Source of the DNA: Isochrysis galbana | Taxonomy: Eukaryota > Haptophyta > Isochrysidales > Isochrysidaceae | Assembly (NCBI GenBank): GCA_018136815.1 | Contig: CM030931.1 | Coordinates: forward strand, 10,613,072 to 10,677,071 | Direction: 5' to 3' | DNA length: 64,000 nucleotides | In this document: positions 51,248 through 61,471 of the stretch, piece by piece | Layout: each line of letters opens with the position of its first letter | How positions within the stretch are numbered: the first letter of the stretch is position 1 | Made by a program: the position numbers and the translations under genes | Notes under the pieces: generated by a model | Databases searched by the model: none | Told to the model about the DNA's origin: nothing | Seen by the model: only the letters and a program-made list of their open reading frames with translations

Positions 51248-54200
51248 ATGGCGTCGCGCTCCGGCCGTCCGCGCTTCTCTCTTCTGCTTCTCTCATACGG
51301 CGAGCGGTACCTAGAGGACCGTGCGGTCTCCCTGGAGGTGTACCGTCCACTCACGTGCCGCCGGCTCGAAGGCCGCCTCAAGATCGCCTCGGGCTCCCTC
51401 ACCTTCTGCCCTGACGACCGCGAGGCTCCGCTGCTCCGCATCGCCCTCAGGGAGTGTCCCTCGCCTCCCTCCTCGTGGAAGGCCGAGACGGGTGCTTCCC
51501 GGCAAGATACGTCACTTCCCGCGCTGTATCTGCCCGAAGAAGCCGCCGCACACTCCGCCAGGCAAGATGGTTGCCCAGGAAGGTCAGGGGAGGGAAAGGG
51601 CAGCGCCCTAGCGGCCATTACACCGCCTGCGATGGTGGGAGCAAGGGCGGCCAGTATTTTGCAGTCGAGGGCGCGAGAGGTGGAAGACGGAGCTGCAGAT
51701 GCCGAGGACGGGCCTGTCGCAAACGCAGAGCTGGCGGGCTTTGAGCTGAGGCCTTGTACCATCCTACACAAGCGCGACCTGTGCGCACCCTTTGCTTCGT
51801 ACATGTGCGAGCCAAGCTCGCCGCCGCTCCGGTTCCGTCTGCTGCACGCGCCACTTGAGCCGTTGCTCGCGCTTTTGGCAGCGCTGCACGAAGCACTCTC
51901 CATGTCCGAGGCGGATGCTGAAGCGCTGCTTCGCAGCGTGACGACCAGCCTCGCGCAGCCGTTCGACCTCACCGCTCTGATAGATCCTCTTGAAGCGCAC
52001 TTGCTGGAGCTGCCTGCCACGCGCATCTCGCCCATGGTGAACGCGCCCGCCATTACGTTGCTCACCGAGTCGCGCATCTATTTGCAGTCAGCTGCCGATG
52101 CTGCTGTCGCCACCGCCGTCTCCCATTGGCCGCTGTCATCGCTGCGCCGCGTGGTCCGCCGCCGCCACCTCATGCGTCATGTGGCTGTTGAGATGGAGTT
52201 CAAGGCGCCCTCACTTGGCGGCAAGCGGGATGGCGCGGTCATGCACGGGCCGGCCGGATCCTGCGAGACGTCCGACTCACTGCTTCTAGCCTTCGGCTCT
52301 CACGACGAGCGCGAGCGATTCCTGGGGCTCCTGGAAGAGGTGGTGGCCAAAAGGGGGTTGCCGCCCCTCCCACCATCACCAGGGACCCAGCTTGCGGAGA
52401 TGACGGTGCGATGGCAGCACGGCCTTTTGTCGAACTATGACTATCTCTGCTTCTTGAACGACTGCGCCGGTCGGTCTTTGAATGACCTGGCGCAATACCC
52501 GGTGATGCCGTGGGTGCTCTCGGACTATTCCTCCGAGACAATCGACCTCAGCAACCCTTTGTCATATCGTGATCTCTCCAAACCGATCGGCGCTCTCAAT
52601 AGCGAGCGCCTCCGCCTCTTTCGCGACAGATACGCGGCGATGGCGCCTGGCGAGGCCTTTATGTATGGCACGCACTTCTCTGCCCCGGCATTTGTCGCCT
52701 ATTTCTTGCTGCGCCAGAAGCCAGAGCTGACTCTCCACTTGCACGCCGGCCGATACGACGACGCCGACCGCCTCTTCTTCTCGATCCGCGAGGCCTGGTC
52801 CTCGTGTCTGCGCTCCACCTCGGACGTCAAGGAGCTCATCCCGCAGTTCTACGCGCCTGAGCTCCATCAGCCTCGCTCTGCCTCCTTCCTCGTGAATGCG
52901 CGCGCGCTACCGCTCGGCAAGCGCAGCAACGGCGAGACGGTGGGTGACGTGCAGCTCCCGCCGTGGGCGGCCTCACCACATCACTTTGTGAGTGTCTGCC
53001 GCGATGCACTCGAGTCGGAGATCGCCTCGGCGGCATTGCATGGCTGGATCGACCTGATCTTCGGCTACCGGCAACGCGGAGCCGCTGCGGTTGATGCGGA
53101 CAATGTTTTCTGCCCTCAGGCCTACGAGGGGGCCGTCGATATGGAGGGGCTACAGTGTGCCGAACGCCGCGTCCTCGAACTACAGCTGAATGAGTTTGGG
53201 CAGATGCCAACGCAACTCTTCCACGCACCTCACCCGCGCCGGCGGGCGGGTGCAGCGAATGGCTCATTGCTGACCGAGGCGCAGCTGTTCGCCGCAATGG
53301 AAGCCGCATCGGGCGTGTCGTCATCTAGCCACTCTCGGGGAAACGGAGGTGCGGCGGACGCGCCCGCTGCGCTCTCGGGCAGTGCACCACTGCTCTCCTC
53401 GCTTCGTCTCGTCCAATCTGCAAAGCTGCAGTTCGACCCGGTCTCTTCTATCTTCCTCGCCGAGGATCACATCACCGTGTGCGCCACGGGTGGCAGCACG
53501 GTGCGCGTGTACTGCCCGCGCCGGCGGCGCCTCTTGCGTTGCGCAGAGGTTGGCGGCGGGTCGCATCTGTCGTCGTGCGTGCAGCTACCCGGACTGGACT
53601 TGCTATGTGCGGGGACGTGGGATGGCGATGTCTTGCTGTACTCTGTGGGTCGCGACCGGGTCACTGAGGCGTTTCGGCGCGCGCACAGTGCTGGGGTGTC
53701 AGGCCTTGCTTTGGGGGCCGCCGGCGTACTCTCCGGCTCATGGGACACCACGCTGCAGCTATGGGGTGTCACGCCATCCGGCCTTTGTGCCACGCCACTC
53801 TGGCGCAGTGGTCCATCGGCTACGGCGGTGACGAGCGTAGCATTGCATGCAAGCGAGCCGAAGCTCGCCGCGTGCGGCATGCGCGATGGCACGGTTGCCC
53901 TGTGGGACATACGGTCCGACTCATCAACGGCGTGCGCGGCATGGTGCCACCCCGGTGGAGAGGAGATCAGCAATGTAGGACTGGCGGAGGCCACAAACAA
54001 CGGCGCTGATATGGTTGTCAGCGCCTCGCATGACGGCAGTGTTTTGGTTGGAGGCCATAGCATGGGCCCGTCGGTCTTGCGGGTGGAGGGCGGTGGCCCT
54101 CCGCAGCTTTCCGTCTGTGCTATTGGCGGTGGCGCGCTGAGCGCGGGCGAGGGGGGCATCATCAACGTCTGGTGCCTCAGGCGGATGGCCCTCGAGGCCA

Positions 54201-54376
54201 CGCTGCGCGTAGCCACTTGCGATGGCGAGGGGCCGCCTTTACCTTCTGTGCAAAGCATGCATTTGGCTATGGACGCTCGCACCCGCGTCATCGAGCTCGT
54301 GCTGGGCTTGGGCGATGGCTCGTGCGAAATATGGACAACTGAAAACGACTTTGAGCATGCTGCACGAAATGAGTAG
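51248..54376 (+). CDS. BEACH-WD40 protein, FAN (NSMAF)-like
   Basis: 1042 residues, one exon. The N-terminus (RFSLLLLSYGERYLED, GRLKIASGSLTFCPDD) matches the GRAM-like start of FAN, split by a low-complexity insertion at about 85-155. A PH-like pre-BEACH domain lies at about 255-365, the BEACH domain at about 380-660 (WQHGLLSNYDYLCFLN, YPVMPWVLSDYSS, YGTHFSAPAFVAYFLLR, WIDLIFGYRQRG), and WD40 repeats at about 715-1035 (CAGTWDGDVLLYS, LSGSWDTTLQLWG, GMRDGTVALWD). BEACH proteins scaffold membrane-traffic and lysosome-related steps; FAN couples TNF receptor signalling in animals, a role not transferable here. Confidence 0.95.
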   Translation: MASRSGRPRFSLLLLSYGERYLEDRAVSLEVYRPLTCRRLEGRLKIASGSLTFCPDDREAPLLRIALRECPSPPSSWKAETGASRQDTSLPALYLPEEAAAHSARQDGCPGRSGEGKGSALAAITPPAMVGARAASILQSRAREVEDGAADAEDGPVANAELAGFELRPCTILHKRDLCAPFASYMCEPSSPPLRFRLLHAPLEPLLALLAALHEALSMSEADAEALLRSVTTSLAQPFDLTALIDPLEAHLLELPATRISPMVNAPAITLLTESRIYLQSAADAAVATAVSHWPLSSLRRVVRRRHLMRHVAVEMEFKAPSLGGKRDGAVMHGPAGSCETSDSLLLAFGSHDERERFLGLLEEVVAKRGLPPLPPSPGTQLAEMTVRWQHGLLSNYDYLCFLNDCAGRSLNDLAQYPVMPWVLSDYSSETIDLSNPLSYRDLSKPIGALNSERLRLFRDRYAAMAPGEAFMYGTHFSAPAFVAYFLLRQKPELTLHLHAGRYDDADRLFFSIREAWSSCLRSTSDVKELIPQFYAPELHQPRSASFLVNARALPLGKRSNGETVGDVQLPPWAASPHHFVSVCRDALESEIASAALHGWIDLIFGYRQRGAAAVDADNVFCPQAYEGAVDMEGLQCAERRVLELQLNEFGQMPTQLFHAPHPRRRAGAANGSLLTEAQLFAAMEAASGVSSSSHSRGNGGAADAPAALSGSAPLLSSLRLVQSAKLQFDPVSSIFLAEDHITVCATGGSTVRVYCPRRRRLLRCAEVGGGSHLSSCVQLPGLDLLCAGTWDGDVLLYSVGRDRVTEAFRRAHSAGVSGLALGAAGVLSGSWDTTLQLWGVTPSGLCATPLWRSGPSATAVTSVALHASEPKLAACGMRDGTVALWDIRSDSSTACAAWCHPGGEEISNVGLAEATNNGADMVVSASHDGSVLVGGHSMGPSVLRVEGGGPPQLSVCAIGGGALSAGEGGIINVWCLRRMALEATLRVATCDGEGPPLPSVQSMHLAMDARTRVIELVLGLGDGSCEIWTTENDFEHAARNE

Positions 54377-55124
54377 GCCCATCGGCATCATCCGAGCATC
54401 ATAGAACGAGTCGTCGACCCCGAGGCGAGCGATGGCATAGTATGACGCAATTGGAAGGCCACGTTTGCGACAAGTCGAGATAGCCGTCGTTGGTATTCGG
54501 CGCCGCGGTTTGGTCTAAGCTGACTCCTATCCTGCCACGGCCACCGGTGCACTTGGCGATTCCCCCGTCCTGAGCTCGTTGCCTCCATTCTTCCGCTCGC
54601 CGCCCACTCTGCGGCTCGCTTGGTCGCTTGGACAAAGAAACATGTGATGCTTTCAAAACACCTGCACACCCATGCACCGCAGCCATTGCAACACACCGCG
54701 GCCTTCGCACTTGATGCACCGCCGCAACAGCACATGTGAAGTGTGAAGTTGCGTTGTGCATAATCGCATTTGCGAGTCGACTTAATGCTAATCCTAGTGA
54801 TTGGGATCGCACAGATTCCCAAATTTTGTTCTTGTATAGCAAAGTGTTTCCTATACGTTTTAAGCCGCTGGCTCTCTTCGTCTGTTATTGTGGCCAAAGT
54901 CTCGCAAGAGGTGGGCAGCACACGGCGTGAACGCAATTTGAGCCAATTGTGAAACGTGCGAGCGTTCTATCGCGGCGAGGAGCAAGTCCGGTCGGGAAGA
55001 GGAAGAGGGCAGGTGTCGAATCAAGCTCGCGCTTGTTCGTGGCAAGTCTCATTCGGGGCACAATCTAAGAGAGAGGGAGGGAGGGGAACGCGCTACATGA
55101 CGACGACGCACGTGACCACCCCAC
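54377..55124. other. Intergenic, no gene supported
   Basis: The minus-strand open frames at 54388-54936 lack recognisable features. The 5-bp target duplication ACCGC of the LTR element starts at 55125. Confidence 0.4.
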
Positions 55125-55129
55125 ACCGC

Positions 55130-55879
55130 TGTGGAAATCAACGCCGCAGCTTGGATTGTAACGAGGTGAACGAGATGTAACGAGATGGCCTGATGGCCCG
55201 ACGACGAGATGAACGAGATGGCCTTGATGGCCCGACGAGATGAACGAGATGGCCTTGATGGCCCGACGAGATGAACGAGATTTTCGGGTAACGGAACTGG
55301 ACGAGGAGTTTCCCCACTAAGCTTGGTCGTAATGCGGTGAAACCGATTTTCGGAGACAAGCGGGAAACCGGGGCGGAAGGAACTGGCAAGGAAGCTGGCA
55401 GGAAGGCAGAGGAAATGTCTTGGCAAGGCGACGGAGGCAGGATTTTAACGGTAGACGGAGTGCAGGATTTTAACGGTAGGAAGGCAGGATATTTTAACAG
55501 TAGGAAGAGGCAGGATTTCTAACGGTAGACGGAGTGCGGAATTTTTTACGGTAGAAGAAGAGCGTGGAATTTAACGGTAGAAGAAGAGCGGAGAGGAAGA
55601 AGGAGCGGGGCTCGAACTGCAGAGCGCTCCGTCCGGACTCGAACTCGCGACCCAGAGCAAAAGGTTGGTGGAGGCGGCGGGTTGAACCACTATGCCACGC
55701 GAGAGTTTACGTAGCCATAGGGCCGATGGGCAGGGCTGAGAACCGCCCTATATACTCCGGTTTTTTTTTTCTCTTCTTTTTCACTCTTCTTCTTCTTTCT
55801 TCCTCTGTTCTTTTTTACTGTTTACTGTTTTTCTTTTACTGTTATTTCTTTTTGCCTCTGAGACATCGCGAATGCGACA
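55130..55879 (-). repeat. LTR copy 1, with internal tandem arrays
   Basis: Holds about three 31-bp units (GATGGCCTTGATGGCCCGAC type) at 55183-55280 and six units of about 26 bp at 55438-55585, each with a variant of TTTAACGGTAG. The polypyrimidine part at 55761-55860 becomes A/G-rich on the minus strand, before the TATA box. Confidence 0.85.
55608..55754 (-). promoter_or_regulatory. TATA box and tRNA-like Pol III A/B boxes inside the LTR
   Basis: On the minus strand: TATATA at 55754-55749, then an A-box-like TGGCATAGTGG at 55697-55687, a B-box-like AGTTCGAGTCC at 55645-55635 and a second AGTTCGAGCCC at 55618-55608. The first A-to-B spacing (41 nt) is in the range used by tRNA genes. A cloverleaf does not close well: the T-stem has mismatches. 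The same set lies at 56423-56569 in LTR copy 2. Confidence 0.5.
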
Positions 55880-55944
55880 CCCCCCGACTTAATCACGAGC
55901 GTCCTCGCGAGCCTTCTGCAAGCGGAATCCTTATGTCTCTAAAT

Positions 55945-56694
55945 TGTGGAAATCAACGCCGCAGCTTGGATTGTAACGAGGTGAACGAGATGTAACGAGA
56001 TGGCCTGATGGCCCGACGACGAGATGAACGAGATGGCCTTGATGGCCCGACGAGATGAACGAGATGGCCTTGATGGCCCGACGAGATGAACGAGATTTTC
56101 GGGTAACGGAACTGGACGAGGAGTTTCCCCACTAAGCTTGGTCGTAATGCGGTGAAACCGATTTTCGGAGACAAGCGGGAAACCGGGGCGGAAGGAACTG
56201 GCAAGGAAGCTGGCAGGAAGGCAGAGGAAATGTCTTGGCAAGGCGACGGAGGCAGGATTTTAACGGTAGACGGAGTGCAGGATTTTAACGGTAGGAAGGC
56301 AGGATATTTTAACAGTAGGAAGAGGCAGGATTTCTAACGGTAGACGGAGTGCGGAATTTTTTACGGTAGAAGAAGAGCGTGGAATTTAACGGTAGAAGAA
56401 GAGCGGAGAGGAAGAAGGAGCGGGGCTCGAACTGCAGAGCGCTCCGTCCGGACTCGAACTCGCGACCCAGAGCAAAAGGTTGGTGGAGGCGGCGGGTTGA
56501 ACCACTATGCCACGCGAGAGTTTACGTAGCCATAGGGCCGATGGGCAGGGCTGAGAACCGCCCTATATACTCCGGTTTTTTTTTTCTCTTCTTTTTCACT
56601 CTTCTTCTTCTTTCTTCCTCTGTTCTTTTTTACTGTTTACTGTTTTTCTTTTACTGTTATTTCTTTTTGCCTCTGAGACATCGCGAATGCGACA
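55945..56694 (-). repeat. LTR copy 2
   Basis: Every landmark of LTR copy 1 recurs at an offset of exactly 815 bp. Confidence 0.85.
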
Positions 56695-56747
56695 ACCGCA
56701 CACCAGCCAGCCAATACTCAATCAACAATCTATCTACCAACACCACA

Positions 56748-57065
56748 ACTAAGTTTATACTTAGTTCGCCCATGGGGGGGCACGCGCCCTCCCCCCCCTC
56801 TCCACTCCTCCCCTGCCATGGGGGAGGAACCACCCATGCTCCTGGCACGCCTGATGGCTTGCTGCAGGACGCCCACTGACCTGCTTACCCACTCTCTCAG
56901 TAGCAGGCGCTCGTCTGCCTCGCGCGTCCTAGCCTGTCGTGGCCAGCCCATCGCTCCAACCCTCCCTCCCCCCCTGTTCGACAGGCAGACAGGTGCAGAT
57001 TGGGGGCCCCTGAGGCCCAGGAGCGCCAGCGAGGGAGAGGCAGGGGAGGCCAGGGCACAACAACG
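56748..57065 (-). repeat. SINE-like element subfamily A, 5'-truncated copy
   Basis: Matches about 310 bp of the 3' half of the element at 28337-29086, in the same orientation, starting from the hairpin CAACTAAGTTTATACTTAGT. It lies 53 bp beyond the LTR element. Confidence 0.8.
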
Positions 57066-57519
57066 CGCCCAGCCTCTGAAAATGGGCCCCCCGCTGGAGT
57101 GCACTTCATGTGTTCAGCGCGGGGCTGTTGTGTTGCTGCTGCACTTCCGCTGCTGCGCTTCCCATGTCCGCATAAGTGAATGAGTCAGCTTGAGGATCTT
57201 GTGTTGAATAGAACGGGTGTGTGCGCGCGGGCTTCGATGTGCGCGCGCGGGCTCCGCAGCTGTATGTGGCGTCGATGCCGCAGTTGGAGTGAAGGAGTGT
57301 GCGTGCAGTGCAGGTGCCTGCTTATTTTTCCCGATAACATGGGTGGTGTGCCCTACCACTTGATCAATTTTGGCTCTCAACTTGCAATCCCACGGGAGCA
57401 CGATCAACAGCCACCTTGGCGGGCTACTGGCCGCCCAGCGCGCCCCGTTCACCGTGTCTTCACTTGCACCTGCAGTTCCTGCACTCTCACCTTCACCTGC
57501 ACCTTCACTGAAGAAAAAA
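57066..57519. other. Intergenic, nothing recognised
   Basis: GC-rich, with CACCTGCA-type short repeats near 57465-57510. Confidence 0.35.
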
Positions 57520-57670
57520 TTTCGAGCGAGAGCGACGAGAGCGAGAGCGACGACGGATGACGACTGGCGACAGGACGACGGACAACGACACCCAGGAAAA
57601 CACCCCGACTCTCGCCCCACGACTTTCTCACATAACTCGACTGAAATCAAACCCAAACACTCCGATCAGA
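57520..57670. repeat. Dispersed repeat copy shared with 28094-28240
   Basis: Same order of blocks as in the 28-kb copy: CGAGAGCGACGAGAGCGAGA, GACGGATGACGAC, ACACCCAGGAAAACAC, CGCCCCACGACTTT. Confidence 0.75.
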
Positions 57671-58190
57671 CAACAACGGACGACGATCAAAGGGCGATCT
57701 GTCGGCGATCTTGTCTGGAACGGGAATCGCACCATAACGGAATCGAGGGGCAATCTTGCTACGCAGGATTCCAAGAGACCTACCAAATAAGACGAAAGGA
57801 GTGCGATGTGCCTAAGGGGGAGATGCGAAGAGGTCGCAAATTAAACCTGATTGCCCCCAGAAGCAGATAAAGAACCGCAGGGGAGATAGCAAATTAAACC
57901 TATCTGCGAGGCGCCTGGGAGGAAGAAAGGTGGGGAAACTTCCCTTCTCTTTCGAGAGGAAGAGAGAGGGCGCTCCACAGCCCACGATCCCATGCATCCA
58001 AGCGAAGCTTTTGACCGAGAACGAGAACGAGAGAATTATAACGATAAATACCGAACGACGAAGAGAAGAGCGAAGCCTAACGAGTGTCGATTCGCGAATG
58101 CGACACCCGGGGCTTTCCGCTCACGGTCAAAAATGTCGACCCCCCCCCACATTAGTACTTAGAAAGCCGTGTTTGACCGCCCTAGTGTTC
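57671..58190. repeat. Repeat-rich stretch with an LTR-like end and a GGTCAAA mini-element
   Basis: Two related blocks with GCAAATTAAACCT lie at 57837-57860 and 57889-57905. GCGAATGCGACACCC at 58093-58107 equals the LTR end plus its first internal bases at 55870-55882. 58122-58190 is a copy of the mini-element at 18109 (CACGGTCAAAAATG ... GTGTTTGACCGCCC). Confidence 0.5.
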
Positions 58191-59063
58191 AACATGTCGA
58201 GCGAGCGGCGAACCATCGAGAGACAAGCCTTGAAAACATAATTCGTTCGCACTATGCACTATCGAGTATCGAATCCGCTTATGAGTATAGAGATGTAGAG
58301 ATACTCTAGATTCGATAAGAGCGCCCGAGGAAGCTAGCATGACGAGGAGCGCCGGCTAGGCGCACACTGAGCCATGAGCGCGTATCGTAGGGGTAGGCCT
58401 TGGCCGAGAGTGTTTGCCCCCCCTTCCGCCCCCCCCCCCCTCCCCATGTTAGGCCACGCCGCGGACAGCGGGTGCGATGGGTATGGCGCCCCTCATCACA
58501 CCGAGCTCGCGTGTTGTGAGTGAGCATACCCGAACGAAATTGACAACGCACAACGCGTGGCGCACCGGTGTCGATGACTAGAAGTGGAAGCCACCAAGCG
58601 GCCCCCTTTGATGGTGGCTAGCCTCAACTCTAACCTCCTTTTGCCTGTTGCACATTGCAAATCTAACCTCTTGCTGCGCAGGCACAAGATGCGATGAGTT
58701 CCCAGTTGGACCCACCAGCGGCCATCTCCACAGCGCAGCCGCGGGGCGCCACGATGGATGCGAGTGGACGGAAGGGACAGTGCAGATGAGTGGGGGGTGC
58801 AGAAGAGACTTGGTCGAGTTTCGATCGGCGGAACATGGCTGGGCCCTCTGGGCGCCTATGGTGTGGGAGAGCTTTATGTTTACAAACATTGATAGGTGCA
58901 CGAGGGCTCCCTATCGGGGTTTTGGATTAGTTTGCAATCTAGCAATAGTCGCACATCTCTGGAGATCACGCGTTACGACTTTGCCCCAAGCGCAAGAATA
59001 GTATTAAGATGCGGCTGGGGGGGGGCAGTCTGGGCCACCCCCCACTCTGCTTGTGGTGGCGAA

Positions 59064-59132
<69 letters not shown>

Positions 59133-59885
59133 CTCTCTCTCTCTCTCTCTCTCTCCCTCTCTCTCTCTCTCTCCCTCCCCCTCCCTCTCCCTCCCTCCCT
59201 CTCTCTCTCTCCCCCCCTCCCCTCTCTTCCCGCTGAAGGTGAACTACTGTGTGCTCTTTCTTCCCGTTTAGCCTGGAATCTTCGCTTAAAACATGCGGGT
59301 CTATATAACCACTTCTGAGGAAGCAGCGGAGAGCCCCTCTGTGCTGCCGCACCACCTCCTCGCCCCTCTCCTCGAGTGACACCGCTCTCCCCTCTTCCCT
59401 TCAGAAAAATGCCCTTTTCCTCTATATGTATCGCGTCGACTCTCGCGCGCAGCGCGCCCTTGCCTCACCCTCCCTCTTTCCCTCTCTTTGAGTGGAGGAC
59501 CGTCTTTTCTTCTCTTAAACCAGCTTGACTCCTTCCTCTCTCCCCCACCCCCTCCTCGCTCCCTCTCTCCCTCTCTCCTCTCTCTCCCCTCGGATATATG
59601 AAAGAACTACGTACTGAGGGATCATCCATCACAGAGACGGCTGCCGTTCTCTCTTTACATAAACTCCACAGAGAAGCCGCGCACAGAAGGAGAGAGAAGG
59701 AATGTGGCAGAAGGAGTTGAGAGAAGAGGGACTCGCCATATACTACTGCCGCTCGGTCCCTCTCATTCTCGCTCTCTCTCCCTTTCCCTCCCTCCCTACC
59801 TTCCACCCCCGCTCTCTCTCCCTCTCCCCCCCCCCCCCCCCCCCCCCTCCCCTCCCCCCCTCGCTGCCCCCCTTCCCCCTTCTCG
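58191..59885. other. Intergenic with CT microsatellite, promoter side of the membrane-protein gene
   Basis: No gene supported at 58191-59040. 59067-59225 is a (CT)n tract with C-rich end. 59530-59880 is CT-rich with a run of about 20 C at 59827-59846, just before the start codon. Confidence 0.5.
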
Positions 59886-61471
59886 ATGGCTTCCTCCTCC
59901 GACATGAGCTCCCCCCTTTCCGGCGGAGCGGGGTCCTCGTCCCGCGGTGTAGCAGCTGGGTCCCTCGGTCCAGGGAGCGTCTTGCTCCTCTCCTCTCTCT
60001 TCGAGCTCGCCTCTTCTGCCTCTCTCTGCCTCTCGCAGAGCTGTGGCGGCTCACGCCCCTTTGCTCTCTCCGTCGGAGCTCTCTCCTGTCTGGCGGTCAC
60101 AGCGGTGCTCGCGCTCGCGCTCAGGCTGCCGCTACCCATTCGAACACCCCCCACGCTGCCTGCCAGTCTCACACTGCTCCTGCTACTCTGGTGGATGCTG
60201 GGAACGCTTGTGCTCACGTTCATCGGGCCATTCACACAGGTGCGTTCTCGCCCTCGACCTTCCTCTCCTTCTCTGCCCCGCTGCATCCCATACCTTCTCG
60301 CCCTCCCTTTTTCGCGCCCTTTCTCTCCGTCTATCCATCTATGTTTTCGTTCTCTCCCTGAGGAAAGAGAAGTGGCAAGAGTTCGATCTATTTCCGTTAA
60401 TGGGGAAAGAGGGGGGGCTGGGATTTTCTTTCTTGAGTACGGAGAAGGGGAGAGGGGAGAAAGTCGACGGGCTGTCCCTCCTTGCTCTCTCTCGTTTGCA
60501 TTCCTTGCTTCCCGTTGGGGTGGGGCAGGGCGGGAGGGGGGTGGAGCAGACTTCCTCTCAGAGGTCACAGAAGGCGGCGAGTGTCAGGCTGCTTGGCTTG
60601 TTGCGGACTTTGTGTAGGGATCTCTTCTCATTGTCAGAGCAGGCAGGCCGGACTTGCCCATCCGCCTCGGTAATGGACCGTCGTTGTACCTAACTGAGGG
60701 CCTCAAGCTCACCCCCTCTCCTTCGCCGCTTGCCAGGTTGGCAATGGATACCTTTCCACGTGGGGGGCGTTCTTCGCGAGCATCGCAGCTGCCCTCCCGC
60801 ACCACCCGCCGCTCGCGCTCGCCGTCGACACCTTTGCCCAGCTCGTCCGCGGCGAATTTGGTCTGGTTGTCCTCCTCGCCATCTCTTCTACTATCATGTG
60901 GATTCAGGCCGCGTGCTGCTACAGCTACAGCCGCTCGGGCGTTGCCGCATGGGCACTCGCGGTGGGGCTGCTATCCGCACTGGGTTGCGCAGCGCTCGTC
61001 CACGCACACCAGCTCATCGCACAGCAAGCACGCCCAATCTCCATCGCACTGCTCGGCTGGTGGTTGCAAGGGCTCGTCATCACCTTCATTCACAACGAAT
61101 TCTCGGCGAGGTGCGCAAGCCGCCTCCATGTCCTGCCACCCTGAGCTATCTCCCATCCATGACACATCTACCACTCCCTGTGCAGTCTGAACGGCTTTCT
61201 CTCGACCTGGGCGTGTATCATTCTGAGCGGGGTGCTCTTCTCATCCGCGTCGGGAGAGGGCAGTATGTCTGCGGCGGTCTTGAGCGGGATTGGCGGAAGG
61301 GCGGGGTCTCGGCAAACGTATTCGTCCATTTCGCCTAGCGCCGAGGGCAGCGACGGATACGTTAGCTACGGTCGAGGAGCACCCCCAGGACCCACGGTGG
61401 GCGGCGGCTATGAGGAACGCACGAGGATAACGGAGTCGGCGGATGCCTACTTCGCCGCAGGAGGCGAGTGA
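59886..61471 (+). CDS. Multispan membrane protein with internal duplication, three exons
   Basis: Exons 59886-60239, 60737-61110 and 61186-61471 give 337 residues. Intron 1 (497 nt) has donor CAG/GTGCGT and acceptor TTGCCAG; intron 2 (75 nt) has donor GAG/GTGCGC and acceptor TGTGCAG. Each half of the protein carries the same unit: WWMLGTLVLTFI then NGYLSTWGAFFAS in the first, and WWLQGLVITFI then NGFLSTWACIILS in the second. About eight membrane helices are predicted. The tail after residue about 255 is Ser/Gly-rich and polar. The pattern resembles tetraspan-type proteins common in stramenopiles, of unknown function. All three splice junctions restore the repeated motif. Confidence 0.75.

Larger units (their letters stand above)
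55130..56694 (-). mobile_element. Miniature LTR retrotransposon (TRIM-like), complete
   Basis: Two direct repeats of 750 bp (55130-55879 and 55945-56694) enclose a 65-bp internal region. Each repeat starts TGT and ends ACA, and the 5-bp sequence ACCGC flanks the unit on both sides (55125-55129 and 56695-56699), the hallmark of integrase insertion. The orientation is inferred as minus: there the internal region ends in GTCGGGGGGG next to the 3' LTR, like a polypurine tract, and each LTR has a TATATA box. No TGG-type primer binding site was seen next to the 5' LTR and there is no coding region, so it depends on another element. All stretches compared between the two LTRs agree, pointing to a recent insertion. 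Confidence 0.85.

Noticed and set aside
54388..54936. Minus-strand open frame of 182 codons downstream of the BEACH gene
   Set aside because: No domain, no codon pattern, and it overlaps the expected 3' UTR.
55130..56694. Simple tandem duplication instead of an LTR element
   Set aside because: TG...CA termini and a 5-bp target duplication outside the two repeats are better explained by LTR-type integration.
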